DNA of 64,000 nucleotides from an uncultured Clostridia bacterium (GCA_934119935.1 CAKOSX010000004.1:124001-188000), one strand, 5' to 3'; shown: positions 51,694 through 60,546, counted from the stretch's first letter. Notes: a model not told the origin generated them from the sequence alone. Numbers and translations: made by a program.

Positions 51694-53364
51694 TTAATAG
51701 CCTGTTCTAGGAAGTTTCTTTTTTTCTACAACATTATATAAAGTAGAATATGCTGTATCTTCATCTGTAGTTCTGTATCCCTGAATTGTTCCCTCCAATA
51801 GAGTCCTATTTTCAATATTATCTCCATTTACTAAATTATCATTTAATTTCATAAATATATGTGGTTTTTCTTTATTTCTAAAATCAACCTTCACATTATC
51901 AAAGCAAACCTTTATCTCAGTTATCACTTCATTTTCTTCCATATGAATATCTGTTAAATTGATATAATTATCTTCTGTGCTTTTCAAATTCCTTTTTACT
52001 ACCATATATTCGTCCTTTAAGTTTGTTTTATAGTAGATACTATAAGTAGTGTCTTGATTATAGGTTCCGGTTTCAATTTTAGTTACTTTTGCAAACTCAC
52101 TAGGTAAATAGTCGTACCAAGTAAATGTTTCAAAATCTGTGTTTCCTTTGTTTGATATTTCAAAAGTGTAATCCAATTCTTCATTCAGTTTTATCAAATT
52201 CTTACATTTCTTGGTTATATCTACCATTGGATCTTTTGACTTATTAGATATACTTAATGTTACTATCTCTTCATTATTTTTTATTTCTACATCATATTCA
52301 TTTTCATCTAAAATATACCATTCATTAGTTTCTATTTCTTTAACTTTGTACTTTCCTTTATATAGTTGTTTTGTTGTTGCTTTTCCTTCTTTATCAGTAA
52401 CTATCTGGTCTACAATTTCATTATTTTCATTGTACACCTCAAATTTTACTCCCTCTAGCGGCATGCCTTCTTCTGTTTTGAGAACTTTGTTTTTATCTTC
52501 GCTAGTTTTTATAATCTCTATTTTTCCTTTTATCCTTTCATTTTCTATAATAGCACCCGTTACTTCATCTTCATTTACTCGTACTTCTTTTTCTTCACTA
52601 TCTAATATATAATTTTCTTGGGTATTAATTTCTTTTATGAAATATTTTCCTTCAACCAAATCACTCGATATTGCCTCCCCATTTTCATCAGTCGTTAATT
52701 TTTCGATACATTCTTTACTTTCATTTAGTATCTCAAAATCAACTCCAGATAGCTTTATGGTCTTATCTTCTTTATCCTGTTTTATTATTTTTATTTTACC
52801 TTTTTTCTTTTCGTTTTCGATTTTTAATTCAAGTGTTTCATTCCAGTTTATTTTTATGTTCTGGTCTACTCCAATTTTGTACTCTTCTTTTGTTTTCGTT
52901 TCTCTTAGTGTATATTTTCCAGTATTTAATGTTGCTTTTGCTTTTCCTTCGCTATCAGTTATAATATGTAATATTTTTGCTCCGGATTTATCAATTATAT
53001 CAAATTCAACGCCCTCTAAACAAGTATCATTATTATCTTTATCAACCTTATCAATTATAAGATTTCCTTTTTTATGTTTGTTAGTAATATTTAAAATATA
53101 TGTTTCATCATATCCAAGTTTAACTTCATACTTTTTTGTGTCTAATTCATAATTTTCATTTGCCTCAATCTCCTCTACAATATAATTTCCTTGTTTTAAT
53201 TCTGAAAACCTTGCAAATCCATTTTCATCTGTAACAAATGTACCAATTACTTCTCCTGTCTCAGATGATATTTGAAATTTAACTCCACTTATTGGTTCAC
53301 CTGTTTTTTCATCCTTTTTTATTATTTCTATTCTAGATTTATTTGCATTTATATTAAAGTACAA
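51694..53364 (-). CDS. Cna-B (SpaA-type) repeat part of a split thioester/pilin-like surface protein
   Basis: This is the C-terminal half of a surface protein. Four SpaA/Cna-B domains follow each other (near residues 8, 98, 190 and 280), each with K-x-D-x4-(G/L)-x-GV-x-F. A DUF11-like domain follows (near 380-470). The protein ends KKKLPRTGY and stops at once. LPRTG is a sortase motif, but the usual membrane helix and basic tail are absent. There is no signal peptide or start: the frame joins the preceding gene if one A is removed from an A5 run at 53385-53389, giving a natural KTKRENGELYFN junction. Best read as part of one broken gene. Confidence 0.8.
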   Translation of the reverse strand: MYFNINANKSRIEIIKKDEKTGEPISGVKFQISSETGEVIGTFVTDENGFARFSELKQGNYIVEEIEANENYELDTKKYEVKLGYDETYILNITNKHKKGNLIIDKVDKDNNDTCLEGVEFDIIDKSGAKILHIITDSEGKAKATLNTGKYTLRETKTKEEYKIGVDQNIKINWNETLELKIENEKKKGKIKIIKQDKEDKTIKLSGVDFEILNESKECIEKLTTDENGEAISSDLVEGKYFIKEINTQENYILDSEEKEVRVNEDEVTGAIIENERIKGKIEIIKTSEDKNKVLKTEEGMPLEGVKFEVYNENNEIVDQIVTDKEGKATTKQLYKGKYKVKEIETNEWYILDENEYDVEIKNNEEIVTLSISNKSKDPMVDITKKCKNLIKLNEELDYTFEISNKGNTDFETFTWYDYLPSEFAKVTKIETGTYNQDTTYSIYYKTNLKDEYMVVKRNLKSTEDNYINLTDIHMEENEVITEIKVCFDNVKVDFRNKEKPHIFMKLNDNLVNGDNIENRTLLEGTIQGYRTTDEDTAYSTLYNVVEKKKLPRTGY

Positions 53365-53365
53365 T

Positions 53366-54340
53366 TCACCGTTTTCTCTCTTTGTTTTTATTCAGCAGTA
53401 TAACATAGTTTTGTCTTCCTTCAATTTTACTAGCAGTATAATATATAGGATAAGTTTCTACTTCTTTTGTATAAGAGACCCTAGTATACTCTGTTGCCGT
53501 GATTTTATCTTTGTGTACCATTATTTTAAATGTTTCTCCTGGTGCGAATTCTGTTCTAATGTTTCCTTTTTCATCAGTAATAAATGCTTGATCATCTTGA
53601 CATTTTACTTTAGTTATTTTTACAGTTGCCTTTAACCCTGTATCTGTTATTCTATATTTTTTTGAATAATAAGATGTGTCTGCATCTGGCTCAAGGTCTC
53701 CAGCATCTACAATTTCTGGTTCTTTTTTCACCTCATTCGTATTATTAATTGATATATCGACTAATTTGTAAATTGCATCAATAACTTTTTTTCCTCTTCT
53801 TTGTATATCTTCTAATTTCTGATTATTTATCTCTGTCTCTCCAGCCCTAAAATGTGTGTATATATTAGTAATGTTGCAATCTTTTTCGTCTCTATTACGT
53901 ATAATCCAATAAACTGCTTGCTTTGTTGCAATATACGCATCATCTTCTGTTTCTACTCCTAATGCCTCTGGAGTAACATTTGGATATCCATTTTTCAATA
54001 TCCTCCATATTTTTTCATCTTCAATCTCGTATTTTACCTCTGTATCATAATTATCATCTTCTCCTGGTAGCCATCCAACTCCATCTAAATCTGGATCCAT
54101 ACAATAAGCTATTTTTTTACTTCCGTCGGTATCTGTATAATATGTTCTCGAATACGTTATATACATCCATTTGTTTCTATATTCGCTCCAATATTGAATC
54201 GAATAAAACCCTAAGTCTCCTCTTGAAATATTAAGTGTATCTCCAATATTAATTCCTCTCGCAAAAGCAGTCAAGGTTGGAAGAATTAACATTAATATTT
54301 GTAAAACAATAATAATTCTTCTTAATCTTCTTATTTTCAT
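53366..54340 (-). CDS. Signal peptide and thioester-domain part of the split surface protein
   Basis: The N-terminal half of the protein whose Cna-B repeats continue in the next frame. The signal peptide has basic RRLRR and a hydrophobic core (residues 1-28). The thioester domain has Cys in KIAYCMDPDLDG near 76 and the Gln motif ATKQAVYWIIRN near 142; the Cys-Gln pair should form a reactive thioester for covalent attachment. It ends NKNKERKR and a stop, caused by a +1 shift. AAGGAG precedes the ATG. A sortase gene lies 12 bases upstream, so sortase and substrate form one operon. Confidence 0.8.
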   Translation of the reverse strand: MKIRRLRRIIIVLQILMLILPTLTAFARGINIGDTLNISRGDLGFYSIQYWSEYRNKWMYITYSRTYYTDTDGSKKIAYCMDPDLDGVGWLPGEDDNYDTEVKYEIEDEKIWRILKNGYPNVTPEALGVETEDDAYIATKQAVYWIIRNRDEKDCNITNIYTHFRAGETEINNQKLEDIQRRGKKVIDAIYKLVDISINNTNEVKKEPEIVDAGDLEPDADTSYYSKKYRITDTGLKATVKITKVKCQDDQAFITDEKGNIRTEFAPGETFKIMVHKDKITATEYTRVSYTKEVETYPIYYTASKIEGRQNYVILLNKNKERKR

Positions 54341-54352
54341 GCATCTCCTTTT

Positions 54353-54916
54353 TTATATATTTTCCTGTATTGCTTGTACACATAACCTTTGATTAGTTTT
54401 GTTTCTAATGCAAGTTATTAGTGTTAGTTTATTTTCTTTCGTTCCTTCTAACAAACTCCAATCTGTTTCTATTATTTCTTTTTTTAGATTAACAGTATAT
54501 TTTCTTTCTCCGTATCTTGATTTATATATTATTTCGTCTCCTGGTTCCAACTCATTTATTCTAGCAAAATATGAATACTCGTTTCCTCTGTTATGAGCAG
54601 CTAGTCCTATATTTCCATCATATTTTGCAGTTTCTTCAATATGACCAATATAATCTTTTAGTATATCACTCGAACTTCCTTCTTTTACAACTCCATTTAA
54701 ATTTATTTTATCTATTTGTAAAACCCCTATTACATCTTCGTCATATCCATCATCTTCAGTGTCTGTTTGTAATATATTTTCTTCTGTTTCATTTTTCTTT
54801 TCCTCAGTTAACGCCTGCTTATCATATCTAAACAAAAATGTTAATGATACTGCTAAAATGAGCACAATAAATAAAACAAATAACTTCTTATTCATATTTG
54901 TTATTCTGTGATACAT
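54353..54916 (-). CDS. Sortase (class D-like)
   Basis: A 187-residue membrane-anchored transpeptidase. The N-terminal transmembrane segment is LFVLFIVLILAVSLTFLF (residues 12-29). The catalytic His is in GLAAHNRGNEYSYFARI near 107, the Cys in LTLITCIRNKTNQRLCVQA near 168, and the Arg in NQRLCV. These are in standard sortase order. The adjacent substrate carries LPRTG. In-frame stop directly before the ATG rules out a longer N-terminus; the best AAGGAGG is more than 20 bases away, so initiation may be weak. Confidence 0.88.
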   Translation of the reverse strand: MYHRITNMNKKLFVLFIVLILAVSLTFLFRYDKQALTEEKKNETEENILQTDTEDDGYDEDVIGVLQIDKINLNGVVKEGSSSDILKDYIGHIEETAKYDGNIGLAAHNRGNEYSYFARINELEPGDEIIYKSRYGERKYTVNLKKEIIETDWSLLEGTKENKLTLITCIRNKTNQRLCVQAIQENI

Positions 54917-55175
54917 TTAATAATTTAAATATACACTTTCCTCCTTATTTAATTACATTATGGGTTCTTTTCTAGAATCAATTTTTTTGAAAAAATCATT
55001 TGTAAAATAATATATTGATATATCAAATATAACTATATTTATTATACTTATTTTATTCATATAGTCAATAGTTTTCTTACAATTTATTCCATTTTCGTAT
55101 TACAGTTTTCGACATTAAATTTTTGTTTTAGGATAACCTGTCTAAGAAATATTCCCTTTTGGAGATGGCTATTTC

Positions 55176-55213
55176 AAAAAAAAAAAAAAGAACAAGCTTT
55201 ATTGCTTGTCCTT
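55176..55213 (-). terminator. Intrinsic terminator of hpf
   Basis: On the minus strand, GGACAAGC/GCTTGTTC is followed by a run of about 14 T residues. The rest of the 54917-55175 gap is AT-rich with nothing else supported. Confidence 0.9.
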
Positions 55214-55221
55214 AAAATATA

Positions 55222-55755
55222 CTACTCTTCTGGTTCTATTAAACCAAAGTTTTTATTGTCTTTTAATTTGTAAATAACATTTACTTTTCCTGTTTCTATG
55301 TTGACAAATGTTAAGAATCTATTTTGTGGTTGGTCTTCTAACAACATTTTTGCATCTTCTGCTCCCATAGGTTTTATACTATAGTACATTGTTTTTAGTA
55401 TTTCGTCTTCTACTTCGTGTTCTTCAGCTTTATTTGCTTCCTTAACTCTTATAGATTCTGTCATATTTTGTTTATCTTTCTTTGTTTTCATTTTTCTTAT
55501 TTGACCTTCTAATATATCAATATCTTTATCTATTGAAGCATATAGGTCATTACTTGCTGTTACAGCTCTGAAAGATTCTCCGTTAACAGATATTTGCATT
55601 TCTGCAACTTGATCTCCACCTTCTTTTTTTATTGTTACAAATAAATTTATATCTTCTGTATCAAAATATTTTGCTATTCTATCTGATTTTGTATCGATAT
55701 AGTTTCTTATTGCATCTGTTGCCTTTAGTTCCTTTCCTGTTATTTTTATGTTCAT
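55222..55755 (-). CDS. hpf: Ribosome hibernation promoting factor, long form
   Basis: HPF-long pairs 70S ribosomes into inactive 100S dimers in resting cells. The N-terminal HPF domain (residues 1-100) begins MNIKITGKELKATDAIRNYI. A charged linker follows, then the C-terminal dimerisation domain (residues 125-177, with MEEDEI-like linker, YSIKPMGAEDAKMLLE). ATG 55755 follows AAAGGAG; a longer frame extends upstream without support. Confidence 0.93.
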   Translation of the reverse strand: MNIKITGKELKATDAIRNYIDTKSDRIAKYFDTEDINLFVTIKKEGGDQVAEMQISVNGESFRAVTASNDLYASIDKDIDILEGQIRKMKTKKDKQNMTESIRVKEANKAEEHEVEDEILKTMYYSIKPMGAEDAKMLLEDQPQNRFLTFVNIETGKVNVIYKLKDNKNFGLIEPEE

Positions 55756-55888
55756 AAAAATCGCTCCTTTCAATTTATCGAAATGTATTTTGTTTTGCGA
55801 TTTCATTATATATGTTTTTTGTGCTTTTTTCAAGTGTTTTTTGTGCTTTTATTGTTACATTGATCAATTTTAAATAAATTACTTTAAC

Positions 55889-56245
55889 TTATATTGCATT
55901 TTTTATATGCTTTATTTTATATTTTCTATCTATTATATAAACTTCAATCACGTCAAACCTTATTTTCTTATGTTCTAATTTATTTATGAATATATAATAC
56001 TGAGCTGTTCTTAATATATGCATTTGTTTTTGCCTAGTTACAGCGTCAATCGGCCTTCCATATTTTAGATTTGTCCTTGCCTTTACCTCTACAAAAACAA
56101 GCTCATTGTTACATTCAGCTATAATATCAACTTCTCCGTATTTATCCCTAAAGTTCCTTTTTAAGATTTTATAGCCAGCACTACTAAGATATCTAGTTGC
56201 GAGATTTTCTCCTAGTTTTCCAATTTCTTGTTTAGTTATAGTCAA
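55889..56245 (-). CDS. YraN family (UPF0102) endonuclease-like protein
   Basis: A 118-residue protein with the nuclease-like core GEVDIIAECNNELVFVEVKAR near residue 40. The D-x8-10-E-x-K pattern resembles Holliday-junction resolvases. LGENLATRYL at the N-terminus is also diagnostic. Activity in the cell is not established. It starts two bases after the dprA stop. comM-dprA-yraN adjacency is common in bacteria and suggests DNA uptake or recombination. Confidence 0.9.
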   Translation of the reverse strand: MTITKQEIGKLGENLATRYLSSAGYKILKRNFRDKYGEVDIIAECNNELVFVEVKARTNLKYGRPIDAVTRQKQMHILRTAQYYIFINKLEHKKIRFDVIEVYIIDRKYKIKHIKNAI

Positions 56246-56247
56246 TT

Positions 56248-57153
56248 TTATTTAGCCCCCTTGCCAGCAATTCTATATCTACCTCCAGGCAATTGCTCTA
56301 TAAGTTCTTCAATCTCCATAATAGTAAGCATTGAATTAATTTCAGAAATATCTTTTTTTACTATCTTCGCCACTTCATCTGCCGTCATTTCATTTTTCAA
56401 TAATTCATATATTTTTTTCAGTGATTCAGGTACATCCTTTTCTTCTCCCAATATAATCTTTTTTTCTGATACATCATATGAATCGTCCGTGTTCTTACAA
56501 AACTTTTTTCCATATAAATCTTCTATTAATTGTTTAGGTGTTGTTACGATTTTTGCACCATCAACCAACAGCTCTTTTATTCCTGAACTATTTTTTTGGT
56601 CTAGATTAACTGGAATACAATACACTTTTTTTCCTTGCAATTTAGCATATTTAGCAGTTATTTTGCTTCCACTTCTGTGTTCAGCCTCTATTACTAATAC
56701 TGCATCAGACAGTCCACTAATAAGCCTATTTCTTTTAGGAAAGTTAATCATTTTGGTTTCTTCATCTTCCGAGTACTCGGTTACTACGCATCCTCCGCTA
56801 TCTATAATGTTGTTATACAGCCACACATTCTGAGCTGGATAAATATGCTTAAACCCTCCTCCAAGAACAGCTATAGTTCTTCCTGTCTCCTGAATCGCCC
56901 CACTATGTGCAGACGTATCTATTCCAATAGCCATTCCACTAATTACACAAATTCCACGTTTAGAAAGTTCTCTTGCAAATATATTTGCATATTTTCTACC
57001 ATATTCCGAACAATCTCTTGAACCAACTATAGCCACTGTTTTGCATCCGTTTAACAATTCTGCATTGCCTTGGCAGTATAGCTGTTGTGGATATTCTCTT
57101 ATTTGCAATAACCTCTGTGGATATTTTTCCTCAAAACATTTAATATTTTCTAT
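56248..57153 (-). CDS. dprA: DNA processing protein DprA, minimal form with non-ATG start
   Basis: DprA loads RecA on incoming single-stranded DNA. The Rossmann-like core shows VAIVGSRDCSEYG near residue 40, SGMAIGIDTSAHSGAI, TIAVLGGGF, and PKRNRLISGLSDAVLVIEA near 165. A C-terminal winged-helix (ADEVAKIVKKDISEINSML) follows. The N-terminal SAM-like domain of longer DprA is missing. No ATG fits. GGAGG at 57161-57165 points to ATA (57153) or ATT (57156) as start, keeping the conserved YPQRLLQIREYPQQLY opening; the next candidate is TTG 57108, which would cut into it. Confidence 0.85.
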   Translation of the reverse strand: MENIKCFEEKYPQRLLQIREYPQQLYCQGNAELLNGCKTVAIVGSRDCSEYGRKYANIFARELSKRGICVISGMAIGIDTSAHSGAIQETGRTIAVLGGGFKHIYPAQNVWLYNNIIDSGGCVVTEYSEDEETKMINFPKRNRLISGLSDAVLVIEAEHRSGSKITAKYAKLQGKKVYCIPVNLDQKNSSGIKELLVDGAKIVTTPKQLIEDLYGKKFCKNTDDSYDVSEKKIILGEEKDVPESLKKIYELLKNEMTADEVAKIVKKDISEINSMLTIMEIEELIEQLPGGRYRIAGKGAK

Positions 57154-57201
57154 AATTTTTCCTCCTTTTAATTCTAAATATATTTTATATTCTTTTGTGT
57201 T

Positions 57202-58730
57202 TTATCTGGACCAATATTTTCTATCCAAACTTCTATACTGAATTGCTTCTGCTATGTGCTTTTTCTTTATATTCTCTGAATTATCTAAATCTGCTATTGT
57301 TCTTGCAACTTTTAAAACTCTTGTATATGCTCTTGCACTCATTTTTAGCCTTTCAAACGCCAAATGTAATAAATTTTCTGATTCTCCATCCATCTTACAA
57401 AATTTTGGTAAAAGCCTAGGGCTTAATTCAGAATTTGAAAATATGTTGTACTCTTTGTATCTATTTATTTGCATTTTTCTTGCAGTGTCAACTCTCTTCC
57501 TTATTTGTTCTGATGTTTCCTCTACTTCATTCTCCATTAAATTTTCATATTCTACAGGATTCACCTCAACTTGAATATCAATTCTATCTAATAATGGTCC
57601 ACTTAATTTATTCATATATTTAGATATAGCATTATCACTACATGTACATATTTTCTCTTTTGAGCCATAATACCCACATGGACACGGATTCATTGAAGCT
57701 ATAAGCATAAATTTACATGGATAGGTTATGTTTCCACCTAATCTATTTATATTTACATATCCATCCTCCATTGGTCCTCTAAGTAACTCCAATGTATTTC
57801 TATTAAATTGAGGTAACTCGTCTAAAAATAGAACTCCATTATGTGCAAAGCTTATTTCTCCAGGTTGTGGTATTTTTCCTCCTCCAATCAGGGCAGTTGG
57901 TGTAATCGTGTAATGCGGTGCCCTGTACTGCCTACTTGCGATAATAGGCTCGTCCTTTGGCATCTTACCAGCCACACTATATATTTTTGTAATTTCTAGT
58001 GCTTCTTCAAAAGTTAAACTTGGTAATATAGAACTAACACGTTGTGCCATCATTGTTTTCCCTGCCCCTGGGCTACCAATTAATAAACAATTGTGTCCTC
58101 CAGCAGTTGCCACCTCTAATGCTCTTTTTACATTCTTTTGACCTCTTACATCGTTAAAATCTAGATTAGAATACGTATTGCAACATTTATATACATTTTT
58201 CTCTGCTGGCACTATTGCTATTTTATTATTTAAATAAGCAATTAATTCTTTAAGATTACTTACTCCAATTATTTCAATTCCATCTACCAGTGCTCCTTCT
58301 TTTGCATTATCTTTTGGTAAAAATATTTTACTAATTCCCATTCTTTTCGCTTCTAAACAAATCGGTAAAATTCCATTTACTCTTAATATTTCCCCATCTA
58401 AAGATAATTCTCCTATAACTGCTATTTTTTCTTCTATTCTTTTAATCACAGCCATGTTTAATAAAATGGCTACCGCAATTGGTAAGTCATAATATGTTCC
58501 TTCTTTTCTTAAGTCTGCTGGTGATAAATTTACTATAATTCTTCTACTAAAAAATTCATAACCAGAATTTTTTATTGCTGTTTTTACACGCTCTTTTGCT
58601 TCTTTCACACTGATATCTGGTAGCCCGAACTATTTCCCAGCAAGGCATGCCAGATGAAATATCTACTTGTACTTCAATCAAATAGCCTTCAAGACCTCTG
58701 AGCGCAATACTATTTACCTTTGATAGCATT
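57202..58730 (-). pseudogene. comM: ComM/YifB Mg-chelatase-like AAA+ ATPase, frameshifted
   Basis: The main frame (57202-58608) has the Walker A LIGSPGAGKTMMAQR and LPSLTFEEALEITKIYSVAG, GVLFLDELPQFNR, a CPCGYYGSKEKICTC zinc-like cluster and a C-terminal chelatase domain. The normal N-terminus lies upstream in another frame: MLSKVNSIALRGLEGYLIEV from ATG 58730 up to CWEIV. One extra base (C on the minus strand, position 58627) separates WEIV from GLPDISVKEAKERV. ComM promotes branch migration during transformation. Either the gene is inactive or this is an assembly error. Confidence 0.85.
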
Positions 58731-58928
58731 TGTATGCATCACTCCTAAAAAATTAATTATTGGATTACTTCCTTGGATTTAATTTACTCGAAAAAATTCT
58801 TTTGATTTGAACTTCAATTATTGTATACCATAATTTTCCATTTTGCAAGTATATTTCATCTTCAAATATCTACAAAATCTGACAATTAGGCTCTACATAT
58901 CATTTTTATATATGAAATGGTACAATGC

Positions 58929-59036
58929 AATAAGACCTATTTTTATAAATTCTCGACATTTCGCTCTTGGTCGGGGCTTCTTCGAACCCCTCAAAAGGCG
59001 AGCTTCCAGTCTCATTTTATAAAAATAGGTCTTACT
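58929..59036 (-). repeat. Structured palindromic element, copy 5 (opposite orientation)
   Basis: Arms 58931-58949 and 59016-59034 (TAAGACCTATTTTTATAAA and complement) are perfectly complementary. On the minus strand the core reads GGAAGCTCGCCTTTTGA, GGGGTTC-GAA-GAAGCCCC, GACCAAGAGCG. The inner helix has TTC/GAA where other copies have TCC/GGA, a compensatory change. It lies ten bases past nadD, and the core is in the same orientation as the genes here, unlike the other four copies. The remainder of 58731-58928 is AT-rich. Confidence 0.85.
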
Positions 59037-59045
59037 GAATTTATA

Positions 59046-59648
59046 TTATAGATATAATTTATTTTCTTTTATATATTGCACTATTGCAGCATCTGTATAC
59101 TCTTTACATTTTTCATAATCTTCTTTTTTTATTAATTCTCTAATAATTCCAGAACTGATATCAGCATATTGCTGTAAATCTAAAAATTTAAAGTTTTGTC
59201 TATTTTTCTTTAATATTTGATTTTTTTCTATACACTGCTCCAAATTTGAGCCATCTCTTTTAAATATTATATATTGGTAATCTTCTACTAGCTTTTTCGA
59301 ATCCTTCCAATTAGGTAATTTTTCGAAATTATCAGCTCCCATTATATAAAATATTTCTGTTTCATCGTTTTTATATTTTTCCTCAATCAGATTAAAAGCC
59401 TGTAATGTATCTAGTGTTTCCTTTCTATTAAGTTCGATGTTTTCAGCCTTTATCTTATCACCACATACTAATTGTAGCATCTTATATCTATATTTTTCAT
59501 CTATCAAACTAGGTTTATTATATAAATTTCCAACTGGAACAAAATATACCACATCTAGATTAAATTTTTCAATTGACATTTTGGCTATATTTATGTGTGC
59601 ATATGTTGGCGGATTAAAGCTCCCACCAAAAAAGCCTAACTTTTTCAT
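59046..59648 (-). CDS. nadD: Nicotinate-nucleotide adenylyltransferase NadD
   Basis: Makes nicotinate adenine dinucleotide from NaMN and ATP, in NAD synthesis. The 200-residue protein has FFGGSFNPPTYAHINIA (nucleotidyltransferase HIGH-like motif) at residue 5, IMGADNFEKLPNWKDS near 105, and ISSGIIRELI (ISSTxIR motif) near 165. GGAGGT precedes the ATG. A structured repeat element follows. Confidence 0.95.
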   Translation of the reverse strand: MKKLGFFGGSFNPPTYAHINIAKMSIEKFNLDVVYFVPVGNLYNKPSLIDEKYRYKMLQLVCGDKIKAENIELNRKETLDTLQAFNLIEEKYKNDETEIFYIMGADNFEKLPNWKDSKKLVEDYQYIIFKRDGSNLEQCIEKNQILKKNRQNFKFLDLQQYADISSGIIRELIKKEDYEKCKEYTDAAIVQYIKENKLYL

Positions 59649-59730
59649 GTTTTATGCTACCTCCAAAAACAAATTTCAGCATAAATTATACGTATTTTTT
59701 TACATTTTGTAAAGATTTTGCTTCTAATCC

Positions 59731-59759
59731 TTGCAAATTTGCTAATTTCATGGTACAAT
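59731..59759 (+). promoter_or_regulatory. Promoter of rpsT
   Basis: TTGCAA (59731-59736), a 17-base spacer, TACAAT (59754-59759), 44 bases before the rpsT start codon. Confidence 0.65.
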
Positions 59760-59803
59760 AATATGCGTTATAATTACAAACTCAAAGGGAGGTGCAATAG
59801 AAC

Positions 59804-60070
59804 ATGCCAAATATCAAATCTGCAATCAAACGTGTAAACGTTATAGAGAAGAAAACTGCTAGAAATAATATGATTAAATCTGGATATAAATCAGCTGTTA
59901 AGAAATTTGAGCAAGCTGTTGAAGCTGGAAAAGTTGAAGACGCAAAAGTTTTACTTTCTGAAGCTACAAAGAAAATAGACCAAGCTTGTACAAAAGGAGT
60001 TATCGTTAAGAATACAGCTTCTAGAAAAAAATCTGCTTTAGCAAAAAAATTAAATGCAATGAATGCATAA
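59804..60070 (+). CDS. rpsT: 30S ribosomal protein S20
   Basis: The 88-residue three-helix protein that binds 16S rRNA near the 5' domain. MPNIKSAIKRVNVIEKKTARN at the start and NTASRKKSALAKKLNA near the end are diagnostic. GGGAGGTG precedes the ATG. Convergently oriented with nothing, it is separated from nadD by a divergent promoter region, an arrangement common in Firmicutes. Confidence 0.97.
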   Translation: MPNIKSAIKRVNVIEKKTARNNMIKSGYKSAVKKFEQAVEAGKVEDAKVLLSEATKKIDQACTKGVIVKNTASRKKSALAKKLNAMNA

Positions 60071-60100
60071 ATAAAAAATTGTGCACAGTTTTTTATTGAG

Positions 60101-60139
60101 TAAAATCGCCGTAACATTGGTTACTGCGATTTTATTTTT
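60101..60139 (+). terminator. Intrinsic terminator of rpsT
   Basis: TAAAATCGC-CGTAAC/GTTAC-TGCGATTTTA is followed by TTTTTCC, 30 bases after the rpsT stop. Confidence 0.85.
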
Positions 60140-60244
60140 CCATTTATTTCAACTATATTTTTCTTCATTTCTGTGTTACTATTTATATAGTAATATTTAT
60201 ATTTTTATTATACATATTATTTAGTGAGAAAGGATGGCTTTGTT

Positions 60245-60526
60245 ATGCTTTTTTACATAAAAAATTTTTTTAAGAGGTTCTTGTCTGTTTTTGACTTTTC
60301 ACTTGAACCAAGAGTAAAAATCCTGATGTACATTGGTATTAAATTTTCTTTTATTTTGGTTTTATTTGCTACATTATTAATGTCAATATATTTAACCATA
60401 AATCAGTCATACGTACTCTATGACATAGCAACTTCTTTATTCAAATCATTCACAATGTTTATGGCAATTTTCTTTATAAGTGGAATTGCATTTAATACTA
60501 TTTTAAAAGAAAAAACGAATAGATAA
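60245..60526 (+). CDS. Small membrane protein with two spans, unknown function
   Basis: A 93-residue protein with two hydrophobic segments (about residues 30-52 and 66-86). An amphipathic basic N-terminus (FYIKNFFKRFL) and basic C-terminus suggest both ends are inside. It is not a recognised family. ATG 60245 follows AAAGGATGG; a GTG at 60224 would add seven residues. Located after rpsT with its own terminator; in many spore-formers this position holds gpr, but this protein is unrelated. Confidence 0.6.
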   Translation: MLFYIKNFFKRFLSVFDFSLEPRVKILMYIGIKFSFILVLFATLLMSIYLTINQSYVLYDIATSLFKSFTMFMAIFFISGIAFNTILKEKTNR

Positions 60527-60546
60527 ATTTCTAACCTATATTTTCA

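Noticed and set aside
53366..53390. Programmed ribosomal frameshifting in the thioester/Cna-B gene
   Set aside because: The A5 run is not a heptameric slippery site and no stimulatory structure is evident; mutation, phase variation or sequence error is simpler.
55176..55190. The 14-base A run as a phase-variable tract
   Set aside because: It is the T tract of the hpf terminator on the minus strand and lies outside any coding or promoter region.
8153..59036. The five repeats as a CRISPR array or riboswitch series
   Set aside because: The copies are single and dispersed with no spacers or cas genes, and they lie at gene 3' ends rather than upstream of regulated genes, so neither explanation fits.
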